Shown here one piece after another: positions 54,458 through 64,000 of a DNA stretch of 64,000 nucleotides. The notes beneath the pieces were generated by a model, which was given only the letters and a program-made list of their open reading frames with translations, was not told the DNA's origin and did no database searches. The stretch is from contig CM049313.1 of NCBI GenBank assembly GCA_026874595.1, positions 55,476,159 through 55,540,158 on the forward strand. Reading direction: 5' to 3'. The first letter of the stretch is position 1, and every line of letters starts with the position of its first letter. The position numbers and the translations under genes were made by a program. The stretch comes from Sipunculus nudus (taxonomy: Eukaryota > Annelida > Sipuncula > Golfingiida > Sipunculidae).

Positions 54458-57400
54458 GTCAGTTTTAATTTACAATATGTTCAATTACCTTTATACAATA
54501 AAATCTTTACTAGTGGCCATCCATAAAGTGGGCACCTCTGTATAGTGGACAGGTTTTGACAATCCCGATAATAAAAAGTACCTTTATAAAATAGGCAGTT
54601 TGCTCCAGTCCCAGAGATGAATGACCAAAATCACAATCACTTAATTTCAGAAAGATCATACAGTGGGTTAAATTTTGTATCCTTCTATAATACACAGATT
54701 TATGCGTTGTCACCAAACAGCGTTTTTCCGGCTTCCTCTCGCATGAGCCCGGCCCATTCGCCACCTCACTATCTTCCCTAGAAAGATTCCCGTCATGAGA
54801 CTCTCGTCTTAGTATATATGAGTACCACTGTAGGCATACAATTCCAATATAAATGTCCAATGTTTAAGACGAAAATGCGGGGCTAACATTGAGACGAAGC
54901 TTGAAAAGAAAGCTTTTAGCAGATACAGAACTGTATTTCTTCATACACCATCAAACGGTACAGCTGAATAGAGAGTTTCCCTTATTGATCCTTTTATTAA
55001 CTTATTATCATAGTCTGTTTAGGTTGATCTCTATGCACCGAAAGACCCTAGAATGATTATCATAATACGAAGGAGAAAACTCCGTTGGGATAAACTCTAC
55101 CTGTAAATTAAGTATACATGGAAATATTGTCACAAATTCTTTGAGAATTATAAATGATGTTTACATTGATACGAGCAGCAATGGCGTGGCTCCCGCTGTA
55201 CGCTATGCACGCTATGAAGTTTATTTAAGGGATTGCTACAAAACAATTATATATATATATATATATATATATAGAAGGTAGTAGAAGGTAGTGTTACCCT
55301 CCGATGTAAAGTGCTCTATGGCCTACAAGCTAGGCCAGAGCGGTATAACTCTGAAGAAAAACAACTATGTTAATTCACAACAGACTGTTTCACGGGATGC
55401 GACCCGATCATCAGGTGAATGTGGTTAGAATGAAGCTAACGTCGTGGTTTGAAAAGCCGAGACTTTACGAGATTACGAGATTATGCTTTGTGCGATTCGG
55501 GTCGGGGGGGGGGGCATGTGAAAGACTGACACTGATCCTATTGTTCTCGGGTGCACAATAGGATTGGTCGGGGTACACGTGCGGTACTGGAACATAACAG
55601 GGCAGGGCAAAGAGGTTATATAATGTAGTAAATAGTAAATATAATACAAAGATATAACCAGGATGCTCAATCAGCATATTGAAATGATTTCTAATAGGGC
55701 CTTGGAAGCGGTGAACATATCAGTAGTATACATATGATATGATAAAAATACACATATACTGTGAAAATACACAATATACAAGGCAAATATACAATATAAA
55801 AGGCAAATATACTATACCCATACCAAGTGGTGCAAGTCTCCTAGCTGAAGGTCGTAAAGCCCATTAGACCAGGATAAAGTAGAACTTTCCTGTCATCCAA
55901 TGGACTCCACGAGCCAGCAGTGAGAGAACAACCACCTGAACAAATCAGTCCGCCCAGCGGATCCTCGTGTGGGGGGGGGGGGGGGGTTAAGGGGGCACGC
56001 TGAATATGAGTACGAATGCTAGGTTTTAAAATATTTCAGGGTGAATTTGTTTTGATGGCGGCACTTGGAGAGAATTTCAGCTCTTGAGTTCAACAATGAT
56101 CCAGGGGGGGCCGTAGCGGCAGAACTATAGAAACCGGGCTTCAGCCTACCGCCGGTAAAACGGGTGTCGCATAATAAATTGTTTCCTGGAAAAGGCCGAT
56201 ACATATCATTTTCCTCAGAATTCCCGTATTTAATTTTGCTCATAGCTGGAGTTTATTATATTAGAGGAGGAGGGGTCCGGGGAACCTGGGTTCCCCGTCT
56301 GAACGGGGGTGTGGGGGCGGAGCCCCCACCTAAAGCTTAATTTTCCTGTTAAAATAGTAAATTGTTTCCCATTTTCGCGATAGATGCCTCTTCAATCGCA
56401 GATATAAATGAGCAAAACTTGCTCCTGCTGGTATCTCGTCTTCACGGCTCACTTAGTAGCGTGTAGGGCTCCTAGTCCAGAGATCGTAGGTTCGATTCCC
56501 GATTCAGACTTCTGATGCTTAGTAGTTGTTTATGTTAGAAGAGTTGAGTGTAGGGACATCTACAGGGAAAAGTAGGAGTTAAAATAGGGAATGAGAGGTG
56601 ACAATTTTATTTATATGTTCCTCAATACAAGCGAAGCCCGCGTTCTATAGTGGCTCCGCCGTAGCTATAAGTAGCTTTTCAGACAAGCAGAGATCACACT
56701 TCCTAGTCCCACAGAAGTAAGGTGCTGCCTTGGCAGATATTTCCCAGGAGAGCTTGTAATTGATATAGTTGTCTTTTAGTGACCAAATGTGTTTAGACAG
56801 TTCAGTGTTTTTAGCGTGGGATCTGTTCCGAAAGGATTGCTTGTGGTTATTATATCTTGTCTTGAAATCACCTTCAGCACACCCTATGTAGTGTTTCACG
56901 TCATTGTCTGTTCTAACTGTTGCTTTATAGACAATGCATTTCAGCTGACATTGACCATTCATAGGACATTCGTCTTTTTTACGGCAGTTACATTGTTTTT
57001 GGGGTGCATTCACAGCATTGTCAGAATTTAGAACCTTCATATTATGTTTGCTGATCAGGTTAGACATGTTGGGTAGACAGCTGTAGCTAATTTTCAAATT
57101 GTTCCTGTTGAATAACCTGTGGTACCTGTGATGTTGAGGGAAGTGTTTTTCAACTAGTTTCATGAATTTTCTGCCAATGTTGGTTTTTTTTTTTGTAAAA
57201 ACCAACATTGGCAGAAAATTCATGAAACTAGTTGAAAAACACTTCCCTCAACATCACAGGTACCACAGGTTATTCAACAGGAACAATTTGAAAATTAGCT
57301 ACAGCTGTCTACCCAACATGTCTAACCTGATCAGCAAACATAATATGAAGGTTCTAAATTCTGACAATGCTGTGAATGCACCCCAAAAACAATGTAACTG

Positions 57401-58496
57401 CCGTAAAAAAGACGAATGTCCTATGAATGGTCAATGTCAGCTGAAATGCATTGTCTATAAAGCAACAGTTAGAACAGACAATGACGTGAAACACTACATA
57501 GGGTGTACTGAAGGTGATTTCAAGACAAGATATAATAACCACAAGCAATCCTTTCGGAACAGATCCCACGCTAAAAACACTGAACTGTCTAAACACATTT
57601 GGTCACTAAAAGACAACTATATCAATTACAAGCTCTCCTGGGAAATATCTGCCAAGGCAGCACCTTACTTCTGTGGGACTAGGAAGTGTGATCTCTGCTT
57701 GTCTGAAAAGCTACTTATAGCTACGGCCCCCCCTGGATCATTGTTGAACTCAAGAGCTGAAATTCTCTCCAAGTGCCGCCATCAAAACAAATTCACCCTG
57801 AAATATTTTAAAACCTAGCATTCGTACTCATATTCAGCGTGCCCCCTTAACCCCCCCCCCCCCCCCCCCCACACGAGGATCCGCTGGGCGGACTGATTTG
57901 TTCAGGTGGTTGTTCTCTCACTGCTGGCTCGTGGAGTCCATTGGATGACAGGAAAGTTCTACTTTATCCTGGTCTAATGGGCTTTACGACCTTCAGCTAG
58001 GAGACTTGCACCACTTGGTATGGGTATAGTATATTTGCCTTTTATATTGTATATTTGCCTTGTATATTGTGTATTTTCACAGTATATGTGTATTTTTATC
58101 ATATCATATGTATACTACTGATATGTTCACCGCTTCCAAGGCCCTATTAGAAATCATTTCAATATGCTGATTGAGCATCCTGGTTATATCTTTGTATTAT
58201 ATTTACTATTTACTACATTATATAACCTCTTTGCCCTGCCCTGTTATGTTCCAGTATCGCACGTGTACCCCGACCAATCCTATTGTGCACCCGAGAACAA
58301 TAGGATCAGTGTCAGTCTTTCACATGCCCCCCCCCCCCCCGACCCGAATCGCACAAAGCATAATCTCGTAATCTCGTAAAGTCTCGGCTTTTCAAACCAC
58401 GACGTTAGCTTCATTCTAACCACATTCACCTGATGATCGGGTCGCATCCCGTGAAACAGTCTGTTGTGAATTAACATAGTTGTTTTTCTTCAGAGT

Positions 58497-58536
<40 letters not shown>

Positions 58537-58832
58537 TCTTAAATAAGATATATATAAGACCCGAAATGTTTTAATGGATATAGGGACGCATATTTAATAA
58601 TTATAACATTAATTTTTATTATCAATTGATAACTCTGTTTTGAACAGTGGGATCTGGTATGCGGCCGTCAATGGCTGAGGGCAACATCAAACTCCATCTT
58701 CATGGCGGGTCTCCTTTTCGGTGTTATCTTCTTTGGAGCTCTTGGGGACAGGTAATAGTATTTGATCCATAAGACAATAACACCTACTTAAAAATACATT
58801 TCGAGCCCTCGTCGGATATACAAACACTTTTA

Positions 58833-58873
<41 letters not shown>

Positions 58874-61800
58874 CAACCTTAATATCACCATTCATAAAAA
58901 AGTTTAGTGTTGTATACTTAATACTGCATCATACATTGTATCCGACACTGATGACGGAATGTTATGTCTCTTATTAAATAGCATTTAATAGAATGGATAC
59001 ACATGGTTCAGGTTTCCTTAACTAAATTTATTTTAATATTTACATTGTTTTAACCTGCTTGTAGCAGGGGATACAGGGGGCACACTTAAATTCTCAAAAC
59101 TAGCACTTAAACTATACCAGATTACACAAATACAGCATCAATGTTCAAAAAGTTTCTTTACCATATCTCATACCCTCCCTCTTTCGCCGCTCCACGAATT
59201 ATTAATTGCTGCTTCGCTACCTCGCCCCAAGCCCTTTTTTTAAATACCCTTTCCCACCTATGTAGTTTAATGTGTTTAAATTTATCCTGGTAGTCTATCA
59301 TTAAATTCAATAAGCACCCTAGAGGGGGAAGAACATAATTGTTTTGTTTGTTCGTTTAAATTAAGGATCGGACGCCGTAAGATCCTCATCACCACGGCCT
59401 TTATGTTGGTGGCTTTCGGAATTTCTACAGCCTTCTCCCCCTACTACATATTGTACGTTTGTCTGCGTTTCGGTGTCGCCATGGCCTGTGTCGGCATGTA
59501 CACGACGGGGTTCGTTCTCGGTAAGTACTAGACAATCAGGTCGTAAGAATATAATAACAACTGAACTCAACAGGCCCATCCGATGAATGATATAAGAGTA
59601 TATGATGTTATTGTCTTTAAAATTGGTTAAGTATATAAGAACTTCATATATGAGTAACAGTTGTTTGATAACCAAGGTACAGGTGAACATAATGAAGAGA
59701 TTTTTATAAAGACGCGCAATAAACAGAAGCAATTTATCTATCTTTATAAATTGTGCAGTTGTTCTTTTTTCATTTGTCAGTAATTACACGTAATTATAAA
59801 CCTTGTTATCTTTAGCTGTCTGAAACGGAGCTTGAAGAGTTCTTTTTTATGATTGATAAAATGATTGACTGCTATGGCGTTGAGATAGAACAAATCATTC
59901 ACTGTTTTTATCTGTTGTAGTACCATAAAGAAATTAAGAAATTTATATAAGAGTAACAGTTGTTCAATAATTAAGGTACAGGTAACCTCAGTTAAGAGTA
60001 TGGATTTTTAATAGAAACGAAATCAACAGAAACTATAGAAAAAATATATCTACATTTACACATTGTCCGTTCTTTTTTTAATTCTACGTAATTATAAATC
60101 TTTTGTTGACTAGTTTTAGGTGCTGCCTTAGGGCGACATTTAATCAGTACCTAGGTACTGTCTTATAGCGACAGGTTAACCAATATTTAATATATTTTTG
60201 TGAATGTAACCGCCTCCCTTTTATAATGCTTGTTTAACTTAGTATTATGTACACCTGCTGAATTTCATTCCGGTATCGGACCACATGACAGGGGTTATCA
60301 CGCTATTGTCCAGAAGTCAACAAGGCTCGGTGCACCACACCGTTCGGTCCCGGGTGTGTGTTGATCCATTCGAATTGCTAAGTCAGAATACCGAGTAACA
60401 TTCGAAAGGCGCATTCGTTTGTGAATGAATCACGGCCTTTGGGCATAGTCTTCCCTTTAAGACTGTAGAACGCTCACCCTGAATGTGGACTGACCGTGGA
60501 ACATCTCTTTAACAGTTCTAAGGTTCTGCCGAATAGCGACAGTGTAAGCAGTTCATGGGCCCTATCGAAAAGCGACAGTTCTTAGAAATTCTTAGGTTAT
60601 GCTTTATAACGGCAGTCAGGCAGTTCTTACGTGATACCGAATAGCAACAGTTAAGCAGTTCTCAGGTTCTACCGAAAAGCGATAGTAAAGCTGTTCTAAC
60701 GTGCTGCCTTATAGCGACAGTAAAGCAGGGCTTATGTTCTGACGTATAGCGACGGTTGAGCGTGCCAACTGGTTTCGTCTATAAATAAATTTCTATGGAG
60801 GTCTGTACAGTTACATAGAATTCTTTCATATCGGCCGTGCATTGTGCAAAAAAAAGATCTTTGGTCCTGTTAACTTCTGTTTCAACAGGGGGTGCCGATA
60901 AACCAACATTATGGGATTCTCTTGTGGCAATTCATGAGTTGCCACCTTTAAAAATTTTAAATGTTTTTTTTTAAATACATATAAAATATAAATAAGCAGC
61001 TATTATACGTATTTGTTTTGTGTTGGATAAATATATTGCCTGTCATCAATGACTTTGAATGATTTTCTCAGATAATGAGTAATTGTATTTCCCCAAAAGG
61101 TCTTGAGTTTAAGTTTGTTCTTTTCTCATTATGCTTAATTCGATTTCTTTCTATCATTAGAGCATACCTTTTCAAAACGGCCACTTATTTGATGAAAATA
61201 TGAAATATTGCAAATATATTTACCTCGCGGTGAAATGGATAATTGAAATTAAATGAACCGATTGCTATAGGTCTCCGATTAGATTATAATCGATTATATT
61301 CTAATTGAAATACATACATTTTTTTCTTATATTATGTATTTATACTGTTTAGCTTTTTAGCTATCTCAGTTTTGTTCTACGTATCAACCTCAAATTGTAA
61401 AGTGGATTTCAGATGTAGTGAATTCAGGTATGGATCTAACGCTACCTTTGTCTGTTGCCATAGGAGATTCTACAGCGATCTGTCAAAACTGCGTTAAAAA
61501 TAGCGACGTGGGAGCACTTGTTTTCTTTATTTTTACCGAGTCTACACTGTTACAAGAATTGTGTCACTTTCAACTTACTATTAAATATATGTGTCTTTAT
61601 TCTCTTCTAACAATACCCACCGTGTACGATAAAAAATATCTGGTTTGACTCATCATATTGGTGATTGACAGGTATTTCCTGCCCGGGCATGAAATGTTGG
61701 AGGTCACCATGGAGGCGGGAGTTTAAGCTTTTCAGATACATATGTATATTCTTCTGATAGAATTACCGGCTGTATACAACACATGATAGTATGCATGGAG

Positions 61801-61965
61801 ATTGCTGTGCATTTTCAACACAGTTATAGGCTCACGGCTTGAAGTAAATGTCCTTTCGCTCAAGTTAGAAAGCTGAGTTGTATTGTCAGTCCTAAAAAAG
61901 ATCTGTTTCTGTGGTTACATATTGGTCAATAATGCTCAAATTTCAGTTTTTCCGCTGGCCAAAAA

Positions 61966-62000
<35 letters not shown>

Positions 62001-63251
62001 CATCCATCTTTAATATTCTTGTACAATGTTGATACTGAAAACAAGAGGAGAAGTTTGTAACCTGCATATGAAAATGTACAGTAATGTAACTTGACTGAAA
62101 ACTGATATTTCCATATTTTTGTAAATACTTTAATACTTTGATTTTCTTAGCAGATATTGCTGTTTGGAAAGTTTTCCCTCATTATAACATGAAAAGTCGG
62201 AGGGGGGGGCTTGTACCTTTGTTCTTAATTTAATCAATACCCTGTGTTTCACGTCGCTAGCCTAATTAAGAACTTGAGAACTTGCCTTGAAATGTTAATT
62301 TTTCATATAAAAACGCCATGAGTTCATTACGTTTGCCACTTCATTAAAAAGGACTTTTGAACCAGCGTTCGATTGTAGATAGGACGTAATCCAGGTGTAT
62401 CAGCTGGAGTATCAATCCAATTGGCATAGTTGTTTAAAAGTAAATTAAAGAAACATGCTATGCAAAGGCTGGGTTAGATCAAACGTCCGAAGGACTTTTA
62501 AATAAAAATATTGACACATTTTTTTATAAAGTAAAGTTAGCATATATATTTTTGAAATTGTGATGAAAAAACTGGAGTCAAATGATGTTAATCTGCGTAG
62601 AGATACATAATTTTCATGTACATATAGTACAAAAATGGGATGTACATAGTGCTTTAATTAGAGGTCTAGACGATGAATAAATACCCGGATTTACAGGACA
62701 GACACAGAGAGAGTGTTCGGGTCTTACAAAATGGGATATATAGAATTTTATTGTATGCCAAAAATTAGATACAAAATTTTCACGTATTACCGCATTGGAA
62801 TATAAAAATTCTTCTTGGATGACAAAACTGCGATATACATTATTCTCTTGTATTTCATAATTTTAGGATATTTGATTTTTAAGTATTACAAAAGTTGGAT
62901 AAATATTATTTTATGCGTCATATATTTGGCAGATCTTTAATTTGATGTATTGGGAAAGTGGTAGAAACTCAACATGTCCACGATGCACCACCTCTAAAGT
63001 ATTACAATTAATACATGTCCTGTGTAAATTTGTCATACTTTTCAGGATAATCGTTTCTAAAGTTCATATTTCTGTTTTTCAGTAATTGAGATGGTCGGAA
63101 ACAAATTTCGGATCCCGGCGATGATGTTGTACGGTTGTTTTTGGACTCTTGGCTATATGGGGATGACCGGCATAGCTTACGCCATCCGTGACGTATTCTA
63201 CCTTCACCTAGCGTATACCGTACCATCGGTCTTATACCTGGCACACATAAT
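54041..63251 (+). CDS. Gene 3: SLC22-family organic ion transporter, exons 1-4, continues past the window
   Basis: Exons 54041-54457, 58648-58751, 59366-59520 and 63083-63251 have the same lengths and phases as genes 1 and 2. Start MAPKKMQFYELQ; an in-frame upstream extension to about 53990 has no ATG context shared with the paralogues. Exon 1 and its upstream flank are nearly identical to gene 2, so these are recent duplicates. Hallmarks seen: WCNVPE, a Cys- and Asn-rich loop, WDLVCGRQW (Gly where genes 1 and 2 have Asp), GDRIGRRK, and the exon 4 TM5-TM6 segment. Exons 5-10 should lie beyond 64000. Intron 1 contains the Penelope-like palindrome, and intron 3 a SINE and a 35-bp tandem repeat. 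Confidence 0.9.
55373..55420 (-). ncRNA. Candidate hammerhead ribozyme, left arm
   Basis: An identical 48-nt motif on the minus strand in the mirror position of the left arm, with the same core, stems and T/T mismatch. Confidence 0.65.
56117..56657. mobile_element. 541-bp insertion element with short inverted ends and a tRNA-like internal segment
   Basis: Present in the left arm only. GCCGTAG at 56110-56116 is repeated at 56658-56664, while the right arm has it once, giving an empty site. The ends are imperfect inverted repeats: CGGCAGAACTATAG at the left and CTATAGTGGCTCC at the right. Inside are a GC-rich hairpin (GGGGGCGGAGCCCCC near 56320) and a tRNA-like stretch around 56438-56512 with the B-box GGTTCGATTCC. 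No ORF. Likely a non-autonomous element. Confidence 0.7.
56645..57223 (-). pseudogene. Penelope-like GIY-YIG domain (left arm), interrupted by insertion
   Basis: Same protein as the right arm (CAEGDF versus CTEGDF), truncated after LLIATA where the 541-bp element inserted. The original C terminus continues on the far side of the insertion, at 56109-56019 (QNKFTLKYFKT). Confidence 0.82.
57162..57818 (+). CDS. Penelope-like element GIY-YIG endonuclease domain (right arm)
   Basis: 218 codons; the first about 12 read through the palindrome centre and are not native. Visible: a Cys cluster CNCRKKDECPMNGQCQLKC (Zn-finger-like), then IVYKATV and HYIGCTEGDFKTRYNNHKQS (GIY-YIG core with conserved Arg and His), LSKHIWSLKDNYINYKLSW, and a second Cys motif YFCGTRKCDLCLSEKLLI. 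This matches the C-terminal endonuclease of Penelope-like retroelements. The RT domain is missing. It ends at 57818 with QNKFTLKYFKT. Confidence 0.82.
   Translation: MNFLPMLVFFFVKTNIGRKFMKLVEKHFPQHHRYHRLFNRNNLKISYSCLPNMSNLISKHNMKVLNSDNAVNAPQKQCNCRKKDECPMNGQCQLKCIVYKATVRTDNDVKHYIGCTEGDFKTRYNNHKQSFRNRSHAKNTELSKHIWSLKDNYINYKLSWEISAKAAPYFCGTRKCDLCLSEKLLIATAPPGSLLNSRAEILSKCRHQNKFTLKYFKT
58424..58471 (+). ncRNA. Candidate hammerhead ribozyme, right arm
   Basis: 48 nt. Stem I ATTCAC/GTGAAT (6 bp), core CTGATGA, stem II CGGG-loop-CCCG, core GAAA, stem III CA/TG (with A-T) around a 3-nt loop, and cleavage trinucleotide GTT at 58463-58465. One departure: the base of stem II is a T/T mismatch. Penelope-like elements are known to carry hammerhead motifs in their terminal sequences, which supports the call. 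Confidence 0.65.
58498..58538. repeat. (TA)n tract at the right edge of the palindrome
   Basis: The right arm ends directly in this tract; a (TA)n at 55246-55274 lies just left of the other arm, so the palindrome appears inserted in an AT microsatellite. Confidence 0.9.
58648..58751 (+). CDS. Gene 3 exon 2
   Basis: 104 bp, acceptor GAACAG, donor CAG|GTAATA. It reads WDLVCGRQWLRATSN, so both Asp-to-Gly and Leu-to-Arg changes fall in a motif conserved in genes 1 and 2. Confidence 0.92.
59366..59520 (+). CDS. Gene 3 exon 3
   Basis: 155 bp, acceptor TTAAG, donor GTAAGTAC. It encodes [18 protein letters not shown] and TM3-TM4, with [10 protein letters not shown] intact. Confidence 0.92.
60116..60770. 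repeat. 35-bp tandem repeat interrupted by a SINE
   Basis: Units of the type CAGTTCTTACGTGATACCGA-ATAGCAACAGTTAAG occur about seven times at 60508-60770, with about two more at 60116-60180. The SINE copy at 60190-60507 splits the array. Confidence 0.75.
60190..60507 (-). mobile_element. SINE family A, copy 3, head truncated (intron 3 of gene 3)
   Basis: Body and tail match copies 1 and 2 (AAAGGCGCATTCGTTTGTGAATGA on the plus strand in part; CGCCTCC tail), but the tRNA-like head is missing at the right end. It sits within a 35-bp tandem repeat. Confidence 0.65.
63083..63251 (+). CDS. Gene 3 exon 4
   Basis: 169 bp, acceptor TTTTCAG, donor AT|GTAAGTATG. It encodes VIEMVGNKFRIPAMM to TVPSVLYLAHI. 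There is a single copy of the junction, with no minisatellite. Confidence 0.92.
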
Positions 63252-63400
63252 GTAAGTATGAAGAAAGAGGGTATATACAAGGAGTTTGTACTCCGAAATC
63301 AAAGAGAGCCGCGAATATCACCCCGAAGTGTTATGGCCCTTGAAATGACCGTCGTTGGTGATTGAGCTACGATCACCTGCTCATCTCATACCTCCTTAAA

Positions 63401-63770
63401 CACAAAACGTTTTCAAAACAATTTGGAGAAAAGCGGTTTGAACTAATCGGTTTGAATCCGTGTTGTGCGTTACACGGGGATATAGCACCAATGCATGAGA
63501 TAGACATTTTACATTGGAACTATGTAACAATATGCCGAAAGAAGCATTCGCGCTTGCTCTAGTTACTGCTTGAAAACTAGGTCTGAACCGTTTTGAATGC
63601 GAATTGAGCGTTTACACGATACTTCAACAAAGCGAATATAAACGATTCGCATTGAAAACGGTTTGAGTCCACCTCCTGGCCAAAACGGTTGAAAACGCTT
63701 TGGATTGCTTGTGAATGCTAAATTTTGAAAGGTTTGAAACCGGTTTGTATTTGCTGTGTGAAAAGGATAC
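63401..63770. mobile_element. Candidate MITE in intron 4 of gene 3, longer copy
   Basis: Homologous to 20935-21218 but with about 200 bp more at the right (AAACCGGTTTGTATTTGCTG), suggesting a deletion in the gene 2 copy. Confidence 0.4.
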
Positions 63771-64000
63771 CAGTGGCAGATACAGGTGTTCATTAGACAG
63801 AGGGATCAACACCTTGTCAAGGCAAACACGTTTGCTCGGAGTACCAGCAGGTTTTATAAATACTTCACTTAAACAGAAAAGGAGAAGACAACATTATACG
63901 TTTAGTTGATTACATTACTGCATTAATTAATCTTAATTTATTATTTCGGATCCAAAGCCTTGTCCCGGAGACTGTGATTAATGTTTAATTGACGTTGGAA

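Larger units (their letters stand above)
55344..58500. mobile_element. Large palindrome of two head-to-head Penelope-like element 3' ends
   Basis: Two inverted arms meet at about 57190-57196 around a poly-T spacer of roughly 10 nt. The right arm (57196-58500) is about 1.30 kb. The left arm (55344-57193) is 1.85 kb because of a 548-bp gain at 56117-56664. Apart from that and G/C homopolymer lengths, the arms are almost identical. Each arm contains a GIY-YIG ORF oriented away from the centre and then about 0.6 kb of 3' sequence ending in a candidate hammerhead ribozyme. No Penelope reverse transcriptase domain is present, so both copies are 5'-truncated. It lies in intron 1 of gene 3. Confidence 0.88.

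Noticed and set aside
56438-56512. Functional tRNA gene
   Set aside because: There is a good B-box but no convincing cloverleaf or acceptor stem, and it lies inside the 541-bp insertion element.
59361-59732. 123-codon minus-strand frame
   Set aside because: It is the antisense of gene 3 exon 3 plus intron.

Overview
This is animal (eukaryotic) genomic DNA: AT-rich, with small exons bounded by GT/AG introns, many microsatellites, SINEs, LINEs, an LTR element and a Penelope-like element. No bacterial features are present. The repeat types and transporter family fit a lophotrochozoan, most likely a mollusc. That placement is inference.

The host genes are three members of the SLC22 organic-ion transporter family (major facilitator superfamily) plus a pseudogene of a fourth. 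Gene 1 (minus strand, CDS 14022 to 2805) and gene 2 (plus strand, CDS 15915 to 34447) are divergent neighbours. Both have ten coding exons of matching length and phase (417 or 402, 104, 155, 169, 127, 83, 215, 188, 137 and 70 bp). Gene 3 (plus strand, 54041 onward) shows exons 1-4 and runs off the right edge. A decayed exon 1 on the minus strand (51133-51502) faces gene 3 just as gene 1 faces gene 2. The divergent unit was therefore duplicated as a block: about 7.5-21.5 kb corresponds to about 49-64 kb.

The most unusual structure is a 3.7-kb minisatellite (about 7555-11220, roughly 78 copies of a 47-bp unit) in intron 4 of gene 1. Each unit is a copy of the last 31 bp of exon 4 plus the first 16 bp of intron 4, so the array is a string of about 78 5' splice sites following the real one. 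A shorter, more decayed array (about 48995-50290) lies behind the pseudogene.

Mobile elements: an apparently intact L1-type LINE (23267-29119, minus) with both ORFs, a poly(A) tail and a 15-bp target-site duplication lies antisense in intron 5 of gene 2. A frameshifted CR1/L2/Jockey-like LINE (38981-43048, minus) follows gene 2. Next is a 3'-truncated Ty3/gypsy-like element (44676-49005, minus) with the unusual order gag, protease, integrase, reverse transcriptase. Intron 1 of gene 3 holds a large palindrome (55344-58500) made of two head-to-head Penelope-like element ends. Each arm carries a GIY-YIG domain and a candidate hammerhead ribozyme, and the left arm has a later 541-bp insertion flanked by a 7-bp duplication. 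Several SINEs, candidate MITEs and short tandem repeats fill the rest.
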